A stretch of 64,000 nucleotides of DNA from Tenuifilaceae bacterium CYCD. GTDB lineage: Bacteria; Bacteroidota; Bacteroidia; Bacteroidales; Tenuifilaceae. Location: NCBI GenBank assembly GCA_036322835.1, contig AP027304.1, forward strand, positions 2,480,001-2,544,000. Reading direction: 5' to 3'. The position numbers and the translations under genes were made by a program. Positions 62,709 to 64,000 of this stretch are shown piece after piece. Position 1 is the stretch's first letter, and each line of letters opens with the position of its first letter. The notes under the pieces are model-generated. The model was not told where the DNA came from. It did no database searches and saw nothing but the letters and a program-made list of their open reading frames with translations.

Positions 62709-64000
62709 CTAATCATCAATTTCAACGGTTTTGAGGATGTATGCGTAGGTGAATGCCTGATCTTTAATGTACTTAAATCGTCCGGAAGTTCCGCTGTGCC
62801 CGGAGTCCATATCAATCTTGAACAGTAGCAGGTTATCATCGGTTTTCGTGGCGCGTAGCTTTGCTACCCATTTGGCGGGCTCAAAGTACTGTACCTGCGA
62901 GTCGTTGTAACTTGTAGTTATTAGCATACTCGGGTAATCCTGTGCCTTTACCTGATCGTAGGGCGAGTACGATTTCATGTAGAAGTAGTACGCGGAATCC
63001 TGTGGGTTACCCCATTCCTCGAATTCGCCAGCGGTTAATGGCAGACTAGTGTCGAGCATGCTGGTAACCACATCAACAAACGGAACTTCTGCAATAATGC
63101 CCCTGTATAAATCGGGTCGCATGTTAGCAATTACGCCCATAAGTAATCCCCCAGCGCTACCTCCCTGTGCAATTATCATATCAGGGGAAGTGTATTCCTG
63201 ATCAATCAGAAACTCTGTGCAGCTTATAAAATCGGTAAAGGTGTTCATCTTTTTGAGCATCTTTCCGTTCTCGTACCATGTGCGTCCCATTTCCTCGCCA
63301 CCCCTGACATGTGCTATTGCGTATACAAATCCTCTATCGAGAAGGCTGAGTAGGTTCGAATCGAATGTTGGGTTTTCTGCGTATCCGTAGGCTCCGTAGG
63401 CGTAAATCAGCAATGGGTTTTCCCCATTCAGTTCAATTCCCTTTTTGTGAACAATAGATATCGGGATTTTAACACTATCGCTAGCTGTGGCCCAGAGCCT
63501 TTTGGTTTCGTAGTTTGCAGGGCTGTAGCCGCCGAGTATCTCATTCTGCTTAAGCAAGCGCTTTTCGTGGGTTTGCATGTTGTACTCGTAGGTGGAGCCC
63601 GGAGTTGTTAGCGAGGTGTAGTAGTAAACAAATAATGGCGTGTCGAATTCGGGATTTACCGATGGAAGTGCAGTGTACACTTCCTCACCAAAATCTATGT
63701 AGTACTCACTCTTGTCCGATAGCTTTAAAACCTTAACCTGTATTAGCGCATCTTTCCGTTCTGTTACAACTAGGTAATCCTTGAAAATGTCGATATCCAT
63801 TACCAGAACATCGTTGCGGTGAGGAATTAACTCTTTCCAATTTTCCATGGATGGTTTTGCTACAGGAGTCTCCATCACTCTAAAATTCTCGGCTTTCCAG
63901 TTGGTTTTAATGTAGAAGGTATTTCTCAGGTGATCGACGCTGTACTCTATTCCCTTTTGCCGTGGTTGGATTAGCCGGAAATCTCCTGTTGGGTTGCTGG
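62709..64000 (-). CDS. ptrB: Prolyl oligopeptidase family (S9A, oligopeptidase B-like), 5' end beyond the window
   Basis: The C-terminal part (at least 430 aa) of an S9 oligopeptidase on the minus strand. The frame stays open to the window edge at 64000 with family-typical sequence (RLIQPRQKGIEYSVDH, FYIKTNWKAENFRV), so the apparent GTG start at 63878 is internal. The alpha/beta-hydrolase catalytic residues are visible: Ser in QGGSAGGLLMG, Asp in SYNDSQVQY and His in DSGHSGTSGRF. It cleaves short peptides, usually after basic residues in PtrB. The beta-propeller N-terminus lies outside the window. With the M3 peptidase it fits peptide degradation. Confidence 0.9.
   Translation of the reverse strand, partial: SNPTGDFRLIQPRQKGIEYSVDHLRNTFYIKTNWKAENFRVMETPVAKPSMENWKELIPHRNDVLVMDIDIFKDYLVVTERKDALIQVKVLKLSDKSEYYIDFGEEVYTALPSVNPEFDTPLFVYYYTSLTTPGSTYEYNMQTHEKRLLKQNEILGGYSPANYETKRLWATASDSVKIPISIVHKKGIELNGENPLLIYAYGAYGYAENPTFDSNLLSLLDRGFVYAIAHVRGGEEMGRTWYENGKMLKKMNTFTDFISCTEFLIDQEYTSPDMIIAQGGSAGGLLMGVIANMRPDLYRGIIAEVPFVDVVTSMLDTSLPLTAGEFEEWGNPQDSAYYFYMKSYSPYDQVKAQDYPSMLITTSYNDSQVQYFEPAKWVAKLRATKTDDNLLLFKIDMDSGHSGTSGRFKYIKDQAFTYAYILKTVEIDD

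Noticed and set aside
62709-63878. A complete 389-aa peptidase starting at 63878
   Set aside because: The frame continues upstream to the window edge with oligopeptidase-like sequence, so the gene is truncated by the window, not short.

Overview
The window reads as chromosome of an anaerobic or microaerophilic Bacteroidota, most likely Bacteroidales-like. The evidence is two proteins with type IX secretion (T9SS) C-terminal domains, TonB receptors with carboxypeptidase-regulatory N-termini, many SPII lipoproteins, Bacteroidota promoter boxes (TTTG, about 20 nt, TAnnTTTG), DUF2490, DUF5687 and DUF3127 proteins, and an AT-rich sequence with few Shine-Dalgarno sites. I found no rRNA, tRNA, CRISPR array or prophage. 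The only clear mobile element is one complete IS1595-family insertion sequence.

Layout. 1-9.3 kb: secreted and envelope proteins (CotH-type T9SS protein, DUF2490 barrel, voltage-gated K+ channel, Cdd1-like protein), a 999-bp IS with 8-bp target duplication, and a 1070-aa T9SS metalloprotease-like protein. 9.3-11 kb: pruA. 11.2-19.2 kb: a same-strand cluster for tungstate/molybdate: ModE-type regulator, TiaS-like enzyme, small polytopic membrane protein, lipoprotein, TonB receptor, WtpA binding protein, permease and ATPase. 19.3-27 kb, minus strand: a NuoE/NuoF/GltD-FdhA-fusion complex resembling the Sporomusa-type electron-bifurcating transhydrogenase, ending with a rubrerythrin-like gene and a strong terminator, then an SH3 lipoprotein. 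27-28.5 kb: gdhA. 28.9-34.5 kb: a PEP/pyruvate-binding signalling-like protein, mnmD, and a phosphohexomutase. 34.7-37.8 kb: DUF5687 permease, ABC ATPase and a Ser/Thr kinase in one run. 37.9-45.5 kb: SDR39U1-type epimerase, TonB receptor, LTA-synthase-like hydrolase, TlyA, HEAT-like protein, DUF364 protein. 45.7-50.7 kb: M3 peptidase, two small unknown proteins, a frameshifted SpoIIE phosphatase. 50.8-64 kb: ABC-F ATPase, RlmB, patatin, nucleoside deaminase, MscS channel, DUF3127 OB protein, Mip-type FKBP, Tex, an unknown lipoprotein, a sulfotransferase and a truncated S9 oligopeptidase at the right edge.

How it fits together. pruA and gdhA (proline and glutamate degradation) and a bifurcating NAD(P)H/ferredoxin complex suggest amino-acid fermentation with active redox balancing. 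An 8-6-8 dyad, GATATGCA-n6-TGCATATC, lies upstream of both pruA and the redox operon and may co-regulate them. The neighbouring oxyanion cluster is the strongest candidate for an undescribed system: it pairs a tungstate-type ABC importer with its own lipoprotein/TonB receptor, and with a TiaS-like enzyme and a small membrane protein of unknown purpose. Several spacers, including those inside operons, consist of degenerate 6-12-bp motifs that differ from one spacer to the next.
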